Positions 1 through 9,422 of a stretch of DNA of 64,000 nucleotides are shown here, piece after piece. The first letter of the stretch is position 1, and the number at the start of each line of letters is the position of its first letter. The stretch is from Nostoc sp. CENA543. GTDB lineage: Bacteria > Cyanobacteriota > Cyanobacteriia > Cyanobacteriales > Nostocaceae. Location of the stretch: NCBI RefSeq assembly GCF_002896875.1, contig NZ_CP023278.1, positions 4,596,501-4,660,500 of the forward strand. Direction: 5' to 3'. Position numbers and translations under genes: made by a program. The notes beneath the pieces are model-generated. The model was given only the letters and a program-made list of their open reading frames with translations. It searched no databases and was not told where the DNA came from.

Positions 1-2
1 AT

Positions 3-1952
3 CGTGCCAAAGTGCAGGAGACATTGTCACAATTGCGGCGATTGAACTTTAACACAGTCTATCCAGTGGTTTGGAATGACGGTTACACAAAGTATCCTAG
101 TGCAGTCATGGAGCGGATGAATATCCCTTTTTTCTTTAGAGGGACACAAGGTCAAGATGTGATTGCAGATGTGCTGAATCAAGCGCGCAGTCAAGGATTA
201 TTAGCAATACCTTGGTTTGAGTTCGGTTTCATGGCTCCCTTAACATCGGAATTAGCTTCACAGCATCCAAACTGGTTGACACAAAAGCGAGATGGAACTC
301 AAACTTCGATTTCGGCTGCGGGTGAAGTCGCATGGCTGAACCCCTTCCACCCAGAAGTACAAAAGTTTATTACTGACCTTGTGGTAGAAATTATCACCAA
401 ATATAACGCCGATGGGATTCAATTTGATGACCACATGAGTTTACCTGTGGATTTTGGCTACGACCAATACACAATTAACCTCTACACCCAAGAAACGGGA
501 AATCCTCCGCCACCTAATCCCCAAGCGCAAGCATGGATGCGATGGCGTGCTGATAAAATCACAGCTTTTATGGTGCGGCTAAATCAAGCTGTGAAAGCCA
601 TAAAACCCAATGCCATTTTTGCGGTTTCTCCCAATTATTATGACTTTGCTTACAAATTTCAACTGCAAGACTGGCTCAGTTGGGTGCGCTTGGGTGTGGT
701 GGATGAGTTGGTAGTTCAGGTTTACCGTAACGATTTACAAAGTTTTGTCAGTACAATTATCACTCCAGAAATTGTAGAAACACAACAATTGATACCTACT
801 GGCATAGGAATCATGACTGGGTTGAGAAATCGTCCCGTTTCCATTGCACAAATTCAGTCGCAAGTGAGAGCCGCACGAGAACGCGGTTTAGGAGCAGTAT
901 TTTTTTATTATGAAAGTCTCTGGGAATTCGGCTCAGAATCCGTAGAGCAACGCCAAGCAGCGTTTGAGCAAATGTTCCCCAGTCCCGTTGTCCGTGATCC
1001 TGCTCAATTTAGACCCCGTAAACCTAGTTTTGACACCATATCACTACCTTTGTATCCCAGAGGCGCGGACGGTTATTTTTTAGAGGTAGCAGTGGCGAAT
1101 GGTCGCCCTAGAAGGGTGCTTTTAGATACAGGCTCGGCTGGTTTAAGAGTTCCCAGGGAGTTTTTAGGTAACGCGCCTATTCAACAAACAGGTCAAAAGG
1201 TGAGGGAAGTATTAAGTGATGGCACGGTATTAGAAGGTGATTTAGTTTATGCTAATGTTCAATTTGGCCTGATTTCCACTGAAGAACCTGTTCCAGTGCA
1301 AATAGTCACCAGTCGCCAATGTATTCCCCAAAAGCCCAATTGCTCTGCCAAAAGTAGCACATCATTTTCTGGTATCATCGGTGTCAATTATGCAGAACGC
1401 GCCCTTCCCTATAATCCCTTGAGAAAACTGCCGGGAAATTTGAGTAATGGATTTATTGTGGTGGGAAATCGTGGGGGTAATAACAGTAATTTAGTTATTG
1501 GGTTGACAGATAAAAATCGCGCCGGATTTAGGATAGCAGCTTTAAGTCCACAACCTGCGATGGGTGGGATTCCTGGTAATAGATGGGATTCTAGACTAAG
1601 TGGAGTTTGTTTAGCGATCGCTAATAGTGCTATTAAAAATACTTGCAATGCCAGAATGGTAGTTGATTCGGGAATGAATAGCAGTTATGTTGATTTTAAA
1701 TCTGCCGCTTTGATGGGTAAACTCAAACAGGGAAGATTAACTGCACAAAATACAGTGAAATTATCAATTCCCCGTGTGTTTGACTATAGCATTGCTCCAG
1801 GTAGCCGCAACGGCTTTAATGTCTGGAGTGTGAATCTTGCTCAACAGCTAGACCAACCAATGGTAGTCAATAGTGGGATAGCATTATTTGATAGATACAA
1901 TGTGCTGTTTGATGGTGTTAATGGTAGGGTAGGTTTTCGCGATCGCAATTAA
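3..1952 (+). CDS. GHL10-type glycoside hydrolase-like protein with C-terminal aspartic-protease-like domain (5' truncated)
   Basis: The reading frame is open to the left edge: the codons before the GTG at 12 read Arg-Ala-Lys and continue the family sequence, so the true start and probably a signal peptide lie outside the window. Residues 1 to about 330 (counted from that GTG) match the GHL10 family of putative extracellular glycosidases (PF02638 type), with a TIM-barrel-like pattern and an acidic motif QFDDH at 137-141. After a linker, residues 345-646 carry LLDTGSAG (Asp372) and VVDSG (Asp552), the two-aspartate arrangement of pepsin-like proteases. The substrate is unknown. The glycosidase call is good; the protease-like call is motif-based only. 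Confidence 0.8.
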   Translation, partial: RAKVQETLSQLRRLNFNTVYPVVWNDGYTKYPSAVMERMNIPFFFRGTQGQDVIADVLNQARSQGLLAIPWFEFGFMAPLTSELASQHPNWLTQKRDGTQTSISAAGEVAWLNPFHPEVQKFITDLVVEIITKYNADGIQFDDHMSLPVDFGYDQYTINLYTQETGNPPPPNPQAQAWMRWRADKITAFMVRLNQAVKAIKPNAIFAVSPNYYDFAYKFQLQDWLSWVRLGVVDELVVQVYRNDLQSFVSTIITPEIVETQQLIPTGIGIMTGLRNRPVSIAQIQSQVRAARERGLGAVFFYYESLWEFGSESVEQRQAAFEQMFPSPVVRDPAQFRPRKPSFDTISLPLYPRGADGYFLEVAVANGRPRRVLLDTGSAGLRVPREFLGNAPIQQTGQKVREVLSDGTVLEGDLVYANVQFGLISTEEPVPVQIVTSRQCIPQKPNCSAKSSTSFSGIIGVNYAERALPYNPLRKLPGNLSNGFIVVGNRGGNNSNLVIGLTDKNRAGFRIAALSPQPAMGGIPGNRWDSRLSGVCLAIANSAIKNTCNARMVVDSGMNSSYVDFKSAALMGKLKQGRLTAQNTVKLSIPRVFDYSIAPGSRNGFNVWSVNLAQQLDQPMVVNSGIALFDRYNVLFDGVNGRVGFRDRN

Positions 1953-2013
1953 AAACGAATAAGAGTGTAAGGGTGTACGGGTTTGCGACACACAACCCAT
2001 ACCCTATAATTAC

Positions 2014-2859
2014 TCACGACTCAGGTGTAATTTCTACTATAGTTTCTAGCCAACTTTGCAAGTCAGCCAGACTAGTAAAATCTAACAGTGCCTCGCCTAG
2101 ATTTTCTAATTGTTCTAGCGATAATGTTTCAATGCGTTCTAGCATTGGTTGGGGTATTTCTCCCAAGCGACGGGAGAGTTGACGTAAAATTAGCGACCTT
2201 TCTCCCTCTTCCTTAATTTCTCGGTAAACTCTTGTTTCCTTGAGTGTAATCCCTAACATTGATTCGACTTCCTTACGACTTAAGTTTTCAAACTTGTACA
2301 CCATAATCGTCATCACTAGTTCTATTATGGTGCAATTTACGTTTTCAGGTTCTTCAACAGAAGCACGTTCAATTAAATATCTCGCTTCCTGTGGTGCTTG
2401 TTCTTCTTCTACCGTAGTTAATACCATCAATGCCACCCACATTGGCAATTGGCGAATATCCCCTAGTTCATCTAAATACACCCGATGTACTTGGTTACTA
2501 TTCAGTAAAACGCGATAGGGATAAATCTCATTTTGTTCAATGCTACGCGTAGGATAAATCATTACCGCTTGCCAATCAGCAAATCTTTGCCGATTACGGT
2601 AGAAATATAAAAAAGATTCAGCAAATACTCTCTCATAAAGTTGTTCATCTTTCTGGAATTGTACTTCACAGAAATATACAACCCCAGGAATTTGATTTTC
2701 TGGTGGTAAAAATACCCCATCAATTTCAAATTTTGGTTCTTTGACGGCTACGGAGTCAAATTTGTATTCGCCTGCATTGATAGGGGGATTTGTCAATAGT
2801 TCAAATAATAAATTGGGGGATTGTTGAAACAGTTTATAAAATATCGAATCTCGCCGCAT
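2014..2859 (-). CDS. Rpn/DUF2887 family PD-(D/E)XK nuclease-like protein with DUF4351 tail
   Basis: A 281-residue protein starting MRRDSIFYKLF. It resembles the DUF2887 proteins abundant in cyanobacteria, which belong to the Rpn (recombination-promoting nuclease) group with a PD-(D/E)XK fold. The core is EIDGVFLPP followed by CEVQFQ, the likely D...ExQ-type catalytic pair, then YERVFAESFLYFYRN. The last 60 residues (LSRRLGEIPQPMLERIETL) match DUF4351. These proteins are usually solitary and thought to be related to mobile elements; no transposon ends flank it closely. It is convergent with the preceding gene (61 bp apart) and downstream of opcA on the same strand. The biological role is unknown. 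Confidence 0.75.
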   Translation of the reverse strand: MRRDSIFYKLFQQSPNLLFELLTNPPINAGEYKFDSVAVKEPKFEIDGVFLPPENQIPGVVYFCEVQFQKDEQLYERVFAESFLYFYRNRQRFADWQAVMIYPTRSIEQNEIYPYRVLLNSNQVHRVYLDELGDIRQLPMWVALMVLTTVEEEQAPQEARYLIERASVEEPENVNCTIIELVMTIMVYKFENLSRKEVESMLGITLKETRVYREIKEEGERSLILRQLSRRLGEIPQPMLERIETLSLEQLENLGEALLDFTSLADLQSWLETIVEITPES

Positions 2860-2902
2860 GGAAGAATTTCGTCAATCTATCAAAACTTTTTTCTCAAGCA
2901 TA

Positions 2903-2935
2903 AGAACCCCAGTTTTTTCAAGAAACTAGGGTTCT
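2903..2935. terminator. Hairpin between opcA and the DUF2887 gene
   Basis: AGAACCC-c-AGTTT and AAACT-a-GGGTTCT form an inverted repeat with one mismatch and a loop of roughly 8 nt. It lies downstream of opcA (minus strand) and just upstream of the DUF2887 gene. There is no immediate U-run, so calling it a terminator is only an inference. Confidence 0.35.
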
Positions 2936-2939
2936 GATG

Positions 2940-3110
2940 TTAACGTGAGTTCGACGAACAATAAAACCCCTCTCCAAACCTCTCCCCTGCAAGGAGAGAG
3001 GCTTTAAAACCGACATTTTTCGTTGATATTTTAGTTCTTGACTCCCCTCTCCGTATCGGAGAGGGGCTGGGGGAGAGGTCAAAAAAGACTTATCGAACTT
3101 ACTACGTTGA
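2940..3110. repeat. MITE-like element, copy 1
   Basis: A block of about 170 bp begins TTAACGTGAGTTCGACGA and ends with the inverse (TTATCGAACTTAC...). Between the ends are two internal palindromes: CCCCTCTCC...GGAGAGAGG, and CCCCTCTCCGTATCGGAGAGGGG. A second copy with the same ends and internal blocks lies at 48071-48271. There is no ORF inside. It fills most of the 360-bp gap between the DUF2887 gene and opcA. Confidence 0.7.
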
Positions 3111-3219
3111 TGTTAATGATATCTTTGTTTCTGAGCTAATAACAATTCTCCAAAATCTAGCAGCAGATGCAAAAGTGAAAAGCCAAATGGCATCTGACTA
3201 TCTCTAATTGTGAATTGAA

Positions 3220-4599
3220 TTAACTTTTTACTCCTAACTGCACAACTTGTGCAATGACAGTGAGGCTTTCTTCAAATAAAGCTTCCCGACCCCAGCGTTG
3301 TACCTGCTGACTGAGTAAGGCTTCTGCTTTTTGCTCAGATAAAGAACTCACTTGTTGGAATAAACCCGCAGATTGTGCGCCACCGTGGGTTTCCATCCGC
3401 ATACAACCGCCAGTCTCAGAACAAATGACAGTACCACAGTCTGCTTGAGCATTAGTAGAACTTAGGCGTAAAGCAATTAAATCACCCACAATTTCGCCTA
3501 CATCAGCAACGGGAACTCCGGCTAATTCGGCTTCTATTTGTCGTTGATTTTGGCCAACAAAGCGAATGCGGGTAATATCGTAATCGCCGGTTTCCTTTTG
3601 ATAAGAAACTGGTTGCCATTGTAAGCGACTCGCCAACCAACCTAAGAATAGTAAGGCTTGGGCTGGGTTGCCTTTTTCATAATCTAGTGTCACCCGATCA
3701 ATTTCACCCAAAGCCGCACGACGATGGGGAGGATCGTAAGCTTCGGCAGTCAATTCTTGCCATGCAGAGAGTCTGCGCCAGTTCAAATCAGCTAGAGGTA
3801 CACCATTTTCTACTAATTCTTGTAAGCTGATTAAATCTGTTTCTGGCTCGTTAAAGTTACAAGAATCAACGATAACGTTGTTACAAACTGCCGACAGTCG
3901 TTTAAATAAGGTGTTGTTGGGGTCTGGAGTCGCTTTCCACCACAGGAACTTGGGCAAACCACCAATCAATAATGCTGGAATCATCCCGCCTACCCGTTCT
4001 AAAGCGGCGGTAGTACCACTCAAGGTGATGTATTCACAGCAAATCAATGTGCTGGAAGATTGCTTCTGAATGGGACAGTAGGCGGAAACTTGGGCTTTTA
4101 CGCCTTCATCTTCCCCAGCAATGGGACACAAAGCGATGATGCGGCAAGGGTTACGAAGGGCGATTTCGTCGGCAATTCTAGGGCTATTAGCGGCAAGACT
4201 ATAGGATGTAGAACCGTTACCGCCTTCCCCTGTAACGCCATTACCTTGACGTTTGGCAAATTCTTCTCGGAGTATAGCCAAGGTTTCAGGTGTAGCTGTG
4301 CCGGTTTCTGGAAGTCCATACTTGACTTGCACTCGCCGCAAAGCTGCATCTGTTTGGGGGCCTAAAATCCCATCAATGGGGCCATTGTAAAATCCCAGAG
4401 ACGATAACAAATATTGAGTTTCTTCTGGTTCGTAAACTACCAGAGTAAAAGTAGTAGCACGAGTAGCCGCAGGTAACGCCCCATCTTCGCCGGCGATGCC
4501 GTAGCTTTGCCAAATTTGATTAAGTTCCGCTTCGATTTCGGTAAGCGAAATATCCTTGGGGGCTTGTAGTGAAAAAATGGTTGAGGCTTGGGAAGTCAT
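3220..4599 (-). CDS. opcA: OpcA, glucose-6-phosphate dehydrogenase assembly/activator protein
   Basis: 459 residues, last gene of the fbp-tal-zwf-opcA cluster. OpcA is needed for formation or redox activation of active G6PDH in heterocystous cyanobacteria. The body matches the family, including ERVGGMIPALLIGGLPKFLWW in the middle and a C-terminal helical part. Residues about 58-112 (QYLLSSLGFYNGPIDGILG...) form a peptidoglycan_binding_1-like domain inserted near the N-terminus, unexpected for a cytoplasmic assembly factor. It starts 160 bp after the zwf stop, with a CCCCAGT/CCCCAAT STRR tract in between. The OpcA call is secure from sequence plus context. Confidence 0.93.
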   Translation of the reverse strand: MTSQASTIFSLQAPKDISLTEIEAELNQIWQSYGIAGEDGALPAATRATTFTLVVYEPEETQYLLSSLGFYNGPIDGILGPQTDAALRRVQVKYGLPETGTATPETLAILREEFAKRQGNGVTGEGGNGSTSYSLAANSPRIADEIALRNPCRIIALCPIAGEDEGVKAQVSAYCPIQKQSSSTLICCEYITLSGTTAALERVGGMIPALLIGGLPKFLWWKATPDPNNTLFKRLSAVCNNVIVDSCNFNEPETDLISLQELVENGVPLADLNWRRLSAWQELTAEAYDPPHRRAALGEIDRVTLDYEKGNPAQALLFLGWLASRLQWQPVSYQKETGDYDITRIRFVGQNQRQIEAELAGVPVADVGEIVGDLIALRLSSTNAQADCGTVICSETGGCMRMETHGGAQSAGLFQQVSSLSEQKAEALLSQQVQRWGREALFEESLTVIAQVVQLGVKS

Positions 4600-4667
4600 A
4601 GTAGTTGTGATGTTGTCAGTGATCAGTTTGGAATTGAGGGTGTAAGGGTATAGGGGTGTAGGGGTGT

Positions 4668-4757
4668 GGGGGCGAGAGAGACAAGGTCAACAATTTCCTA
4701 TTCCCAATGCCCCATGCCCAATCCCCAATCCCCAGTCCCCAGTCCCCAATCCCTAAT
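4668..4757. repeat. STRR heptamer tract between zwf and opcA
   Basis: The region ends in repeated CCCCAGT / CCCCAAT heptamers on the plus strand, the STRR1-like type known from heterocystous cyanobacteria. Similar tracts occur at 26829-26863, 33982-34048, 53783-53818 and 55739-55806. Confidence 0.7.
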
Positions 4758-4759
4758 TC

Positions 4760-6289
4760 CTACAGTCTGCGCCAGCGACGACCGTCTTGATTAATCAAAA
4801 GTTCTGCTTCTGTGGGTTCCCATGTACCTGCTTCGTATTGGGGAACAATGGCGGGGTCGGCGGGTGCGTCCCATACGGAAAGGGCGGGGGTGACGACTTG
4901 CCAAGCTGCTTCTACTTCGTCGGCACGGGTGAAGAGTGTTTGGTCGCCCATCATACAATCTAAAAATAGGCGATCGTAGGCATCGGAAGTAGCAGCAATC
5001 CCAAAGGAACCATAGCTAAAATCCATATCTACGGAACGGGTACGGAATTCTGCCCCAGGCATTTTGACATCAAAACGGAGCGAAATCCCTTCATTGGGTT
5101 GAATTCGCATCGCTAAAATGTTGGCGTTTCTTTGCTGGGCAGCAGATTGGAACATCCGTGAAGGCACATCGCGGAAGTGGATAGAAATCTCACTGACTTT
5201 TTTCGGCATCCGCTTGCCAGTCCGCAGATAGAAGGGGACACCTTGCCAACGCCAGTTATCTACCATGAACTTCATTGCTACGTAGGTCGGGGTGGTGGAG
5301 TTGGGATTTACTCCTGGTTCTGTCCGATACCCTGGTACTGGCTGCCCTTTCATCCAACCTGCGCTGTATTGTCCGCGTATGGCTGAACGTGATAGGTTAT
5401 GAACATCAGCTAACCTTGTAGCTTGTAAAACTTTCACTTTTTCCGTGCGGATACTATCAGCATCCATTGCGTTGGGTGCTTCCATTGCGGTGAGGCAGTA
5501 AAGCTGCATCAGGTGGTTTTGCAGCATATCCCGCAGCGCGCCGGATTGTTCGTAGTAGCCTGCGCGGTCTTCTACACCTACGGTTTCCGCTACGGTAATT
5601 TGAACGTGGTCAACAAATTGACGATTCCACAGGGGTTCAAAAATGGCATTGGCGAAGCGGAATACCAGGAGGTTTTGAACTGTCTCTTTACCCAAGTAAT
5701 GGTCGATGCGATAGACTTGGTTTTCTTGGCAATATTTACGGACTACTTTATTGAGACTTTGGGCTGATGCTAAATCGCGACCAAAGGGTTTTTCAATCAC
5801 TAGACGATGTTTGTAGGGGTCGTCTAGCATTCCGGCTGTGCCTAGTTGTTTGATGGCTTCGGGGAAGAAGTTAGGTGCAACGGAGAGGTAAAACATTCTG
5901 TTACCTCTTGTACCCCGTTGCTGGTCTAATTCGCTTAAGAGATTTTTCAGTTTTTGGTAACTCTCAGGATTATCGATGTCTCCTGGGCAGTAGAACAGAC
6001 CTTGAGAGAAATCTTGCCAGAGTTCTTCAGGATCTACGCCGCCGTGAGCCTCTTCCATCCCTTTCCGCATTTGCTCGCGGAAGTATTCATGACTCCATTC
6101 ACGACGCGCCACACCGACAATTGTAATTTCTGGGGGAATGCGTCGTTCTTTGCGTAATTTGTACAGTGCGGGAACGAGTTTGCGCCAGGTTAAATCACCA
6201 GACGCGCCAAAGATAACGATGATTTGAGGTTCTGGCATCCCTTGTTGTTGCAAACCAACGCGCAAGGGATTTTCTAGGAGACTAACCAT
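4760..6289 (-). CDS. zwf: Glucose-6-phosphate 1-dehydrogenase
   Basis: 509 residues, the normal length. It oxidises glucose-6-phosphate to 6-phosphogluconolactone and makes NADPH, the first step of the oxidative pentose phosphate pathway. The N-terminus has the Rossmann motif [13 protein letters not shown]; the substrate/active-site motif RIDHYLGKE lies around residue 196. It sits between tal and opcA on the same strand, the conserved Nostoc arrangement. In this group the pathway supplies reductant in the dark and in heterocysts, and G6PDH is redox-regulated through thioredoxin and OpcA (established knowledge). The ATG at 6287-6289 fits the family start. Confidence 0.97.
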   Translation of the reverse strand: MVSLLENPLRVGLQQQGMPEPQIIVIFGASGDLTWRKLVPALYKLRKERRIPPEITIVGVARREWSHEYFREQMRKGMEEAHGGVDPEELWQDFSQGLFYCPGDIDNPESYQKLKNLLSELDQQRGTRGNRMFYLSVAPNFFPEAIKQLGTAGMLDDPYKHRLVIEKPFGRDLASAQSLNKVVRKYCQENQVYRIDHYLGKETVQNLLVFRFANAIFEPLWNRQFVDHVQITVAETVGVEDRAGYYEQSGALRDMLQNHLMQLYCLTAMEAPNAMDADSIRTEKVKVLQATRLADVHNLSRSAIRGQYSAGWMKGQPVPGYRTEPGVNPNSTTPTYVAMKFMVDNWRWQGVPFYLRTGKRMPKKVSEISIHFRDVPSRMFQSAAQQRNANILAMRIQPNEGISLRFDVKMPGAEFRTRSVDMDFSYGSFGIAATSDAYDRLFLDCMMGDQTLFTRADEVEAAWQVVTPALSVWDAPADPAIVPQYEAGTWEPTEAELLINQDGRRWRRL

Positions 6290-6326
6290 ATGAGTTTTCG
6301 ATTCTAGGTGGGAGGGTGGGGATTGG

Positions 6327-6402
6327 GGAAAAATTTTAGATTTTGGATTTGCGATTTTGGATTGAAGTTCAATCTAAAATCCAAAATCTAAAATCTAAAA
6401 TT
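6327..6402. repeat. Inverted AT-rich repeat between tal and zwf
   Basis: TTTTAGATTTTGGATTT...GATTTTGGATTGAA is followed by its near-exact inverse GTTCAATCTAAAATCCAAAATCTAAAA, giving a long hairpin in the tal-zwf spacer. It could attenuate or stabilise the operon mRNA; it could equally be an inverted pair of ATCCAAAAT-type short repeats. Confidence 0.6.
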
Positions 6403-6411
6403 CCTAGCCCC

Positions 6412-7557
6412 CTATACTGGTGACAATAGCTTGACTTTGCGCTCTAAAGAGTTCATTAAGGACTGGAAAGGTTGGACAAATTTGTTAATACCTTCGTTTA
6501 ACAGTTCATCCATAACAGCATCGAGATTGATATTGATGTCAGGGTCTTTGAGGCTTTCTATGAGATGGTAAGCTTCATTTACTCCTGTTTCTAGACGATT
6601 AGCTACATGACAGTGTTCAGCACAGGCGGTAATTGTCCCTGGTGGTAGGGTGTTGACGGTATCTGGGCCAATTAACTCATCAACGTACATAACATCGCTG
6701 TAATTGGGGTCTTTGGTGCTGGTGCTAGCCCACAGTAATCTTTGCACTTTTGCACCTTGGCTGGCTAGTGTTTGCCAGCGATCGCTCTCAATAATTTTTT
6801 TGTACTCTTGATAAGCAATCTTTGCATTTGCGATCGCTACTTTACCTTTGACGGCTCTGAGTCTGGCTTCTAGGTTAATATCATCAACACCACGTCCTAA
6901 TTTGGCATCGATTTTGCCGTCGATGTTGGTATCAATACGACTTAAGAAAAAGCTAGCGACAGAGGCTATTTTACTGATATCTTTACCTTCTGCTACTCGT
7001 TTTTCTAGCCCCCGAATATAAGCCCAAGCTGTATTTATGTAGCTCTGTACAGAAAATAGCAGGGTAATATTGACGTTAATACCTTCAGCTATTACTTGCT
7101 CTACAGCAGGCAATCCGGCTTCTGTACCAGGGATTTTAATCATAATGTTCTCTCGACCTATTTCTTGAAAATAACGTCGAGCTTCATTGATTGTAGCTTG
7201 GGTATCGTGGGCGATGGTGGGTGGTACTTCGATACTCACATAACCATCTTGTCTATTGGTAGCTTCATATACAGGACGCAAAATATCACAGGCATTACGG
7301 ATATCTGCAAACACTAAGGATTCATAGATTTTGTATGTGGGTAATTTTGCCTCTATGCCTGCTTCAATATCAGCATCATAAATTGCATTATCTGCGATCG
7401 CTTTTTCAAAAATCGCCGGATTGGAGGTAATGCCACAAATTCCCTGATTTTCCACTAGGTTTTGGAGTTCCCCTGATTGCACAATATCACGGCTCAAATT
7501 ATCCATCCAAACACTTTGGCCGTACTGTTTTATTTCTAGTAGATGATTGGTGGCCAT
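6412..7557 (-). CDS. tal: Transaldolase
   Basis: 381 residues. It transfers a dihydroxyacetone unit between sugar phosphates in the non-oxidative pentose phosphate pathway. The sequence is the long bacterial Tal type: GITSNPAIFEKAI near residue 45, the Schiff-base lysine motif NIMIKIPGTEAGLPA, NVNITLLFS, and LLWASTSTKDPNYSDVMYV. It lies between fbp (260 bp upstream) and zwf (122 bp downstream), as in other heterocystous cyanobacteria. The ATG at 7555-7557 begins MATNHLLEI, a plausible start with no better in-frame alternative. Confidence 0.96.
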   Translation of the reverse strand: MATNHLLEIKQYGQSVWMDNLSRDIVQSGELQNLVENQGICGITSNPAIFEKAIADNAIYDADIEAGIEAKLPTYKIYESLVFADIRNACDILRPVYEATNRQDGYVSIEVPPTIAHDTQATINEARRYFQEIGRENIMIKIPGTEAGLPAVEQVIAEGINVNITLLFSVQSYINTAWAYIRGLEKRVAEGKDISKIASVASFFLSRIDTNIDGKIDAKLGRGVDDINLEARLRAVKGKVAIANAKIAYQEYKKIIESDRWQTLASQGAKVQRLLWASTSTKDPNYSDVMYVDELIGPDTVNTLPPGTITACAEHCHVANRLETGVNEAYHLIESLKDPDININLDAVMDELLNEGINKFVQPFQSLMNSLERKVKLLSPV

Positions 7558-7727
7558 ATTTATTATCTAACTCCGTTAATGATGTTTCTAAGTGAGTTTG
7601 ACCAAGCCCATCAAAGTCAAAACTTTCATGGGGACTTTTGCATTGTTGCTTCGTCAATCACTTATGACATCGGCCAGCTGAGATAATCTCTCAAGGTCAT
7701 CCAAAAATTGTTACAGAAAGTGCTGAG

Positions 7728-7780
7728 TGCTGTTAGCGGTAGCGCGGCGTTTAGCCGGTGATGAGTGCTGAGTAATAGTT
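7728..7780. repeat. TTAGCGGTAGCGCGGCG short repeat inserted in a GAGTGCTG tract, copy 1
   Basis: TTAGCGGTAGCGCGGCGTTT, followed by AGCCGGTG, interrupts a GAGTGCTG/TGAGTGCTGAG simple repeat between fbp and tal. A practically identical arrangement lies at 24411-24512. Confidence 0.6.
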
Positions 7781-7818
7781 TTTCCCCCTGCGCCCTGCTC
7801 CTCTGCTCCCCTGCTTCC

Positions 7819-8868
7819 TCAATGACCATTCTGAATAAACGACTCTACCTTGGCTACATCCTCTTTGCTACCAATAATTAATGGGGTGCGTTGATGGAGT
7901 TTGTTGGGTACTACATCTAATATTTCTACTAAACCTGTAGTTGCACGACCACCGGCTTGTTCTAAGACAAAGGCTAGGGGAGCAGATTCATATAACAGGC
8001 GCAATTTGCCTTCTGGTTTTTGAATTGTGCCTGGGTAAAGAAAGACACCGCCTTGAATTAAAATTCTGTGGATATCACTTACCATTGCGCCACTATATCT
8101 GGCTGTGTAACCTTCGGTACGATGGACGTAACGAATGTATTCGCGAAATGATTCTTCCCATTGCCAAAAGTTACCTTCGTTAACGCTGTAAACAGCACCG
8201 TGGTTAGGAATGCGGATGTTTTCTTCGGTGAGGATGAATTCTCCTAAGCTGGGGTCAAGGGTAAAGGAATGAACTCCTTTCCCAATGGTATAAACCAGCA
8301 TGGTGCTAGGCCCGTAAAGGATGTAACCAGCAGCAATTTGCTTGCGTCCATTGGTCAGAAGGTCTTTGGCTTGCCCGTCAATATCGTTGCCTTCCTGTTG
8401 ACGAATTGAGAAGATAGAACCCAAGCTCAAGTTAATGTCGGTGTTAGATGAGCCATCAATGGGATCATATAGTAGGGTATAGCGACCGATGGGGCAATTT
8501 TCGGGGATGTAATATGGTTGATCCATTTCTTCGGAAGCTAGGCGACAAACTAAGCCACTTTGCTTAAATACGGAAATGAATACGTCGTTAGCGTAGACAT
8601 CCATCTTTTTGACGGACTCGCCTTGCACATTCACGTCCCCTGTAAATCCCAAAACACCTTCCATCAAACCTGCGCGGCTCATGTGACGGGAAATCAATTT
8701 CCCAGCTAAGGCAATGCGATTCATCAGCGCGCTTAAATCTTGTGCGTCTGAAGAAAAACTTTGAAGTTGCTGTAGTACGTGCCGAGATAGGGTTGTACAA
8801 TCGCGATCTAAGCTTTTATCTGGAGCGTCTTTTAAAGACAAATCTAAAGGTTCTGACGCTTTAGTCAT
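7819..8868 (-). CDS. fbp: Fructose-1,6-bisphosphatase, class I
   Basis: 349 residues. It hydrolyses fructose-1,6-bisphosphate to fructose-6-phosphate in gluconeogenesis and sugar-phosphate cycling. Class I signatures are present: SEEMDQPYY, the metal-binding [20 protein letters not shown], the VNEGNFWQW region and [13 protein letters not shown]. First gene of the fbp-tal-zwf-opcA cluster. Its ATG (8866-8868) follows a 550-bp spacer that probably carries the main promoter. Fructose-6-phosphate made here can be converted to glucose-6-phosphate, so a heterocyst-type cell could recycle carbon through G6PDH (inference from pathway knowledge). Confidence 0.96.
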   Translation of the reverse strand: MTKASEPLDLSLKDAPDKSLDRDCTTLSRHVLQQLQSFSSDAQDLSALMNRIALAGKLISRHMSRAGLMEGVLGFTGDVNVQGESVKKMDVYANDVFISVFKQSGLVCRLASEEMDQPYYIPENCPIGRYTLLYDPIDGSSNTDINLSLGSIFSIRQQEGNDIDGQAKDLLTNGRKQIAAGYILYGPSTMLVYTIGKGVHSFTLDPSLGEFILTEENIRIPNHGAVYSVNEGNFWQWEESFREYIRYVHRTEGYTARYSGAMVSDIHRILIQGGVFLYPGTIQKPEGKLRLLYESAPLAFVLEQAGGRATTGLVEILDVVPNKLHQRTPLIIGSKEDVAKVESFIQNGH

Positions 8869-9422
8869 TTTCTGTACTCCCTAGTGAGTGGCTGTGTTGA
8901 TTTGGGTAAATCAGGTGTAATGTTGCAACTTATCGTTAGTTGCTGACTCTATCTTAGAAAGGTAATTTGATAACTTAGATGTGATTTTAGATAAACTAAA
9001 GAAATGAAACAGAGATGAAAAAGAAATGAGTGTTGATGGCGGTTATACTTGGAGCGATCGCCACTATCAATAAATTCACTGCAATTTACTACTGAGTATC
9101 TCAAATATCTTCATAACTCAGCATTTTACTTAAGTATAATGATTTTTTTGTGAGAAAATCTCACACTCTCTGAAAAAGTTTGTAGTACAAAAAATACTTT
9201 CAGCGTTGATATTTCTAAAGTCGCTCTACCTCGATTTAATTAGCTGTTTCGTCATCCATTAATACTTTTTTGCAGTTTTAATTAGTCTTGGTAATGAAAG
9301 ATCTTTTTTCTTACCAAGACTATACAAAACATCCCTGTTGAATTTTCAACAGTTAATAAGGCTAATTCCTACTTAGGGGTGTTGCTTAATCTAGTTAAGT
9401 GTGCTATATTTTTCCTTTGTCG
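8869..9422. other. Intergenic region upstream of fbp and downstream of the RRM gene
   Basis: No convincing ORF. It holds a HIP1-related GCGATCGC near 9054, the likely fbp promoter region, and two hairpins toward the RRM gene end (separate entry). I could not pick out a reliable -10 box. Confidence 0.5.
9283..9352 (-). terminator. Two hairpins downstream of the RRM protein gene
   Basis: TAGTCTTGGTAA and TTACCAAGACTA form a perfect 12-bp inverted repeat at 9283-9322. CTGTTGAA-TT-TTCAACAG follows at 9335-9352. Both lie 70-140 bp beyond the RRM gene stop and probably end or protect its transcript. There is no long U-run directly after either stem. Confidence 0.5.
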
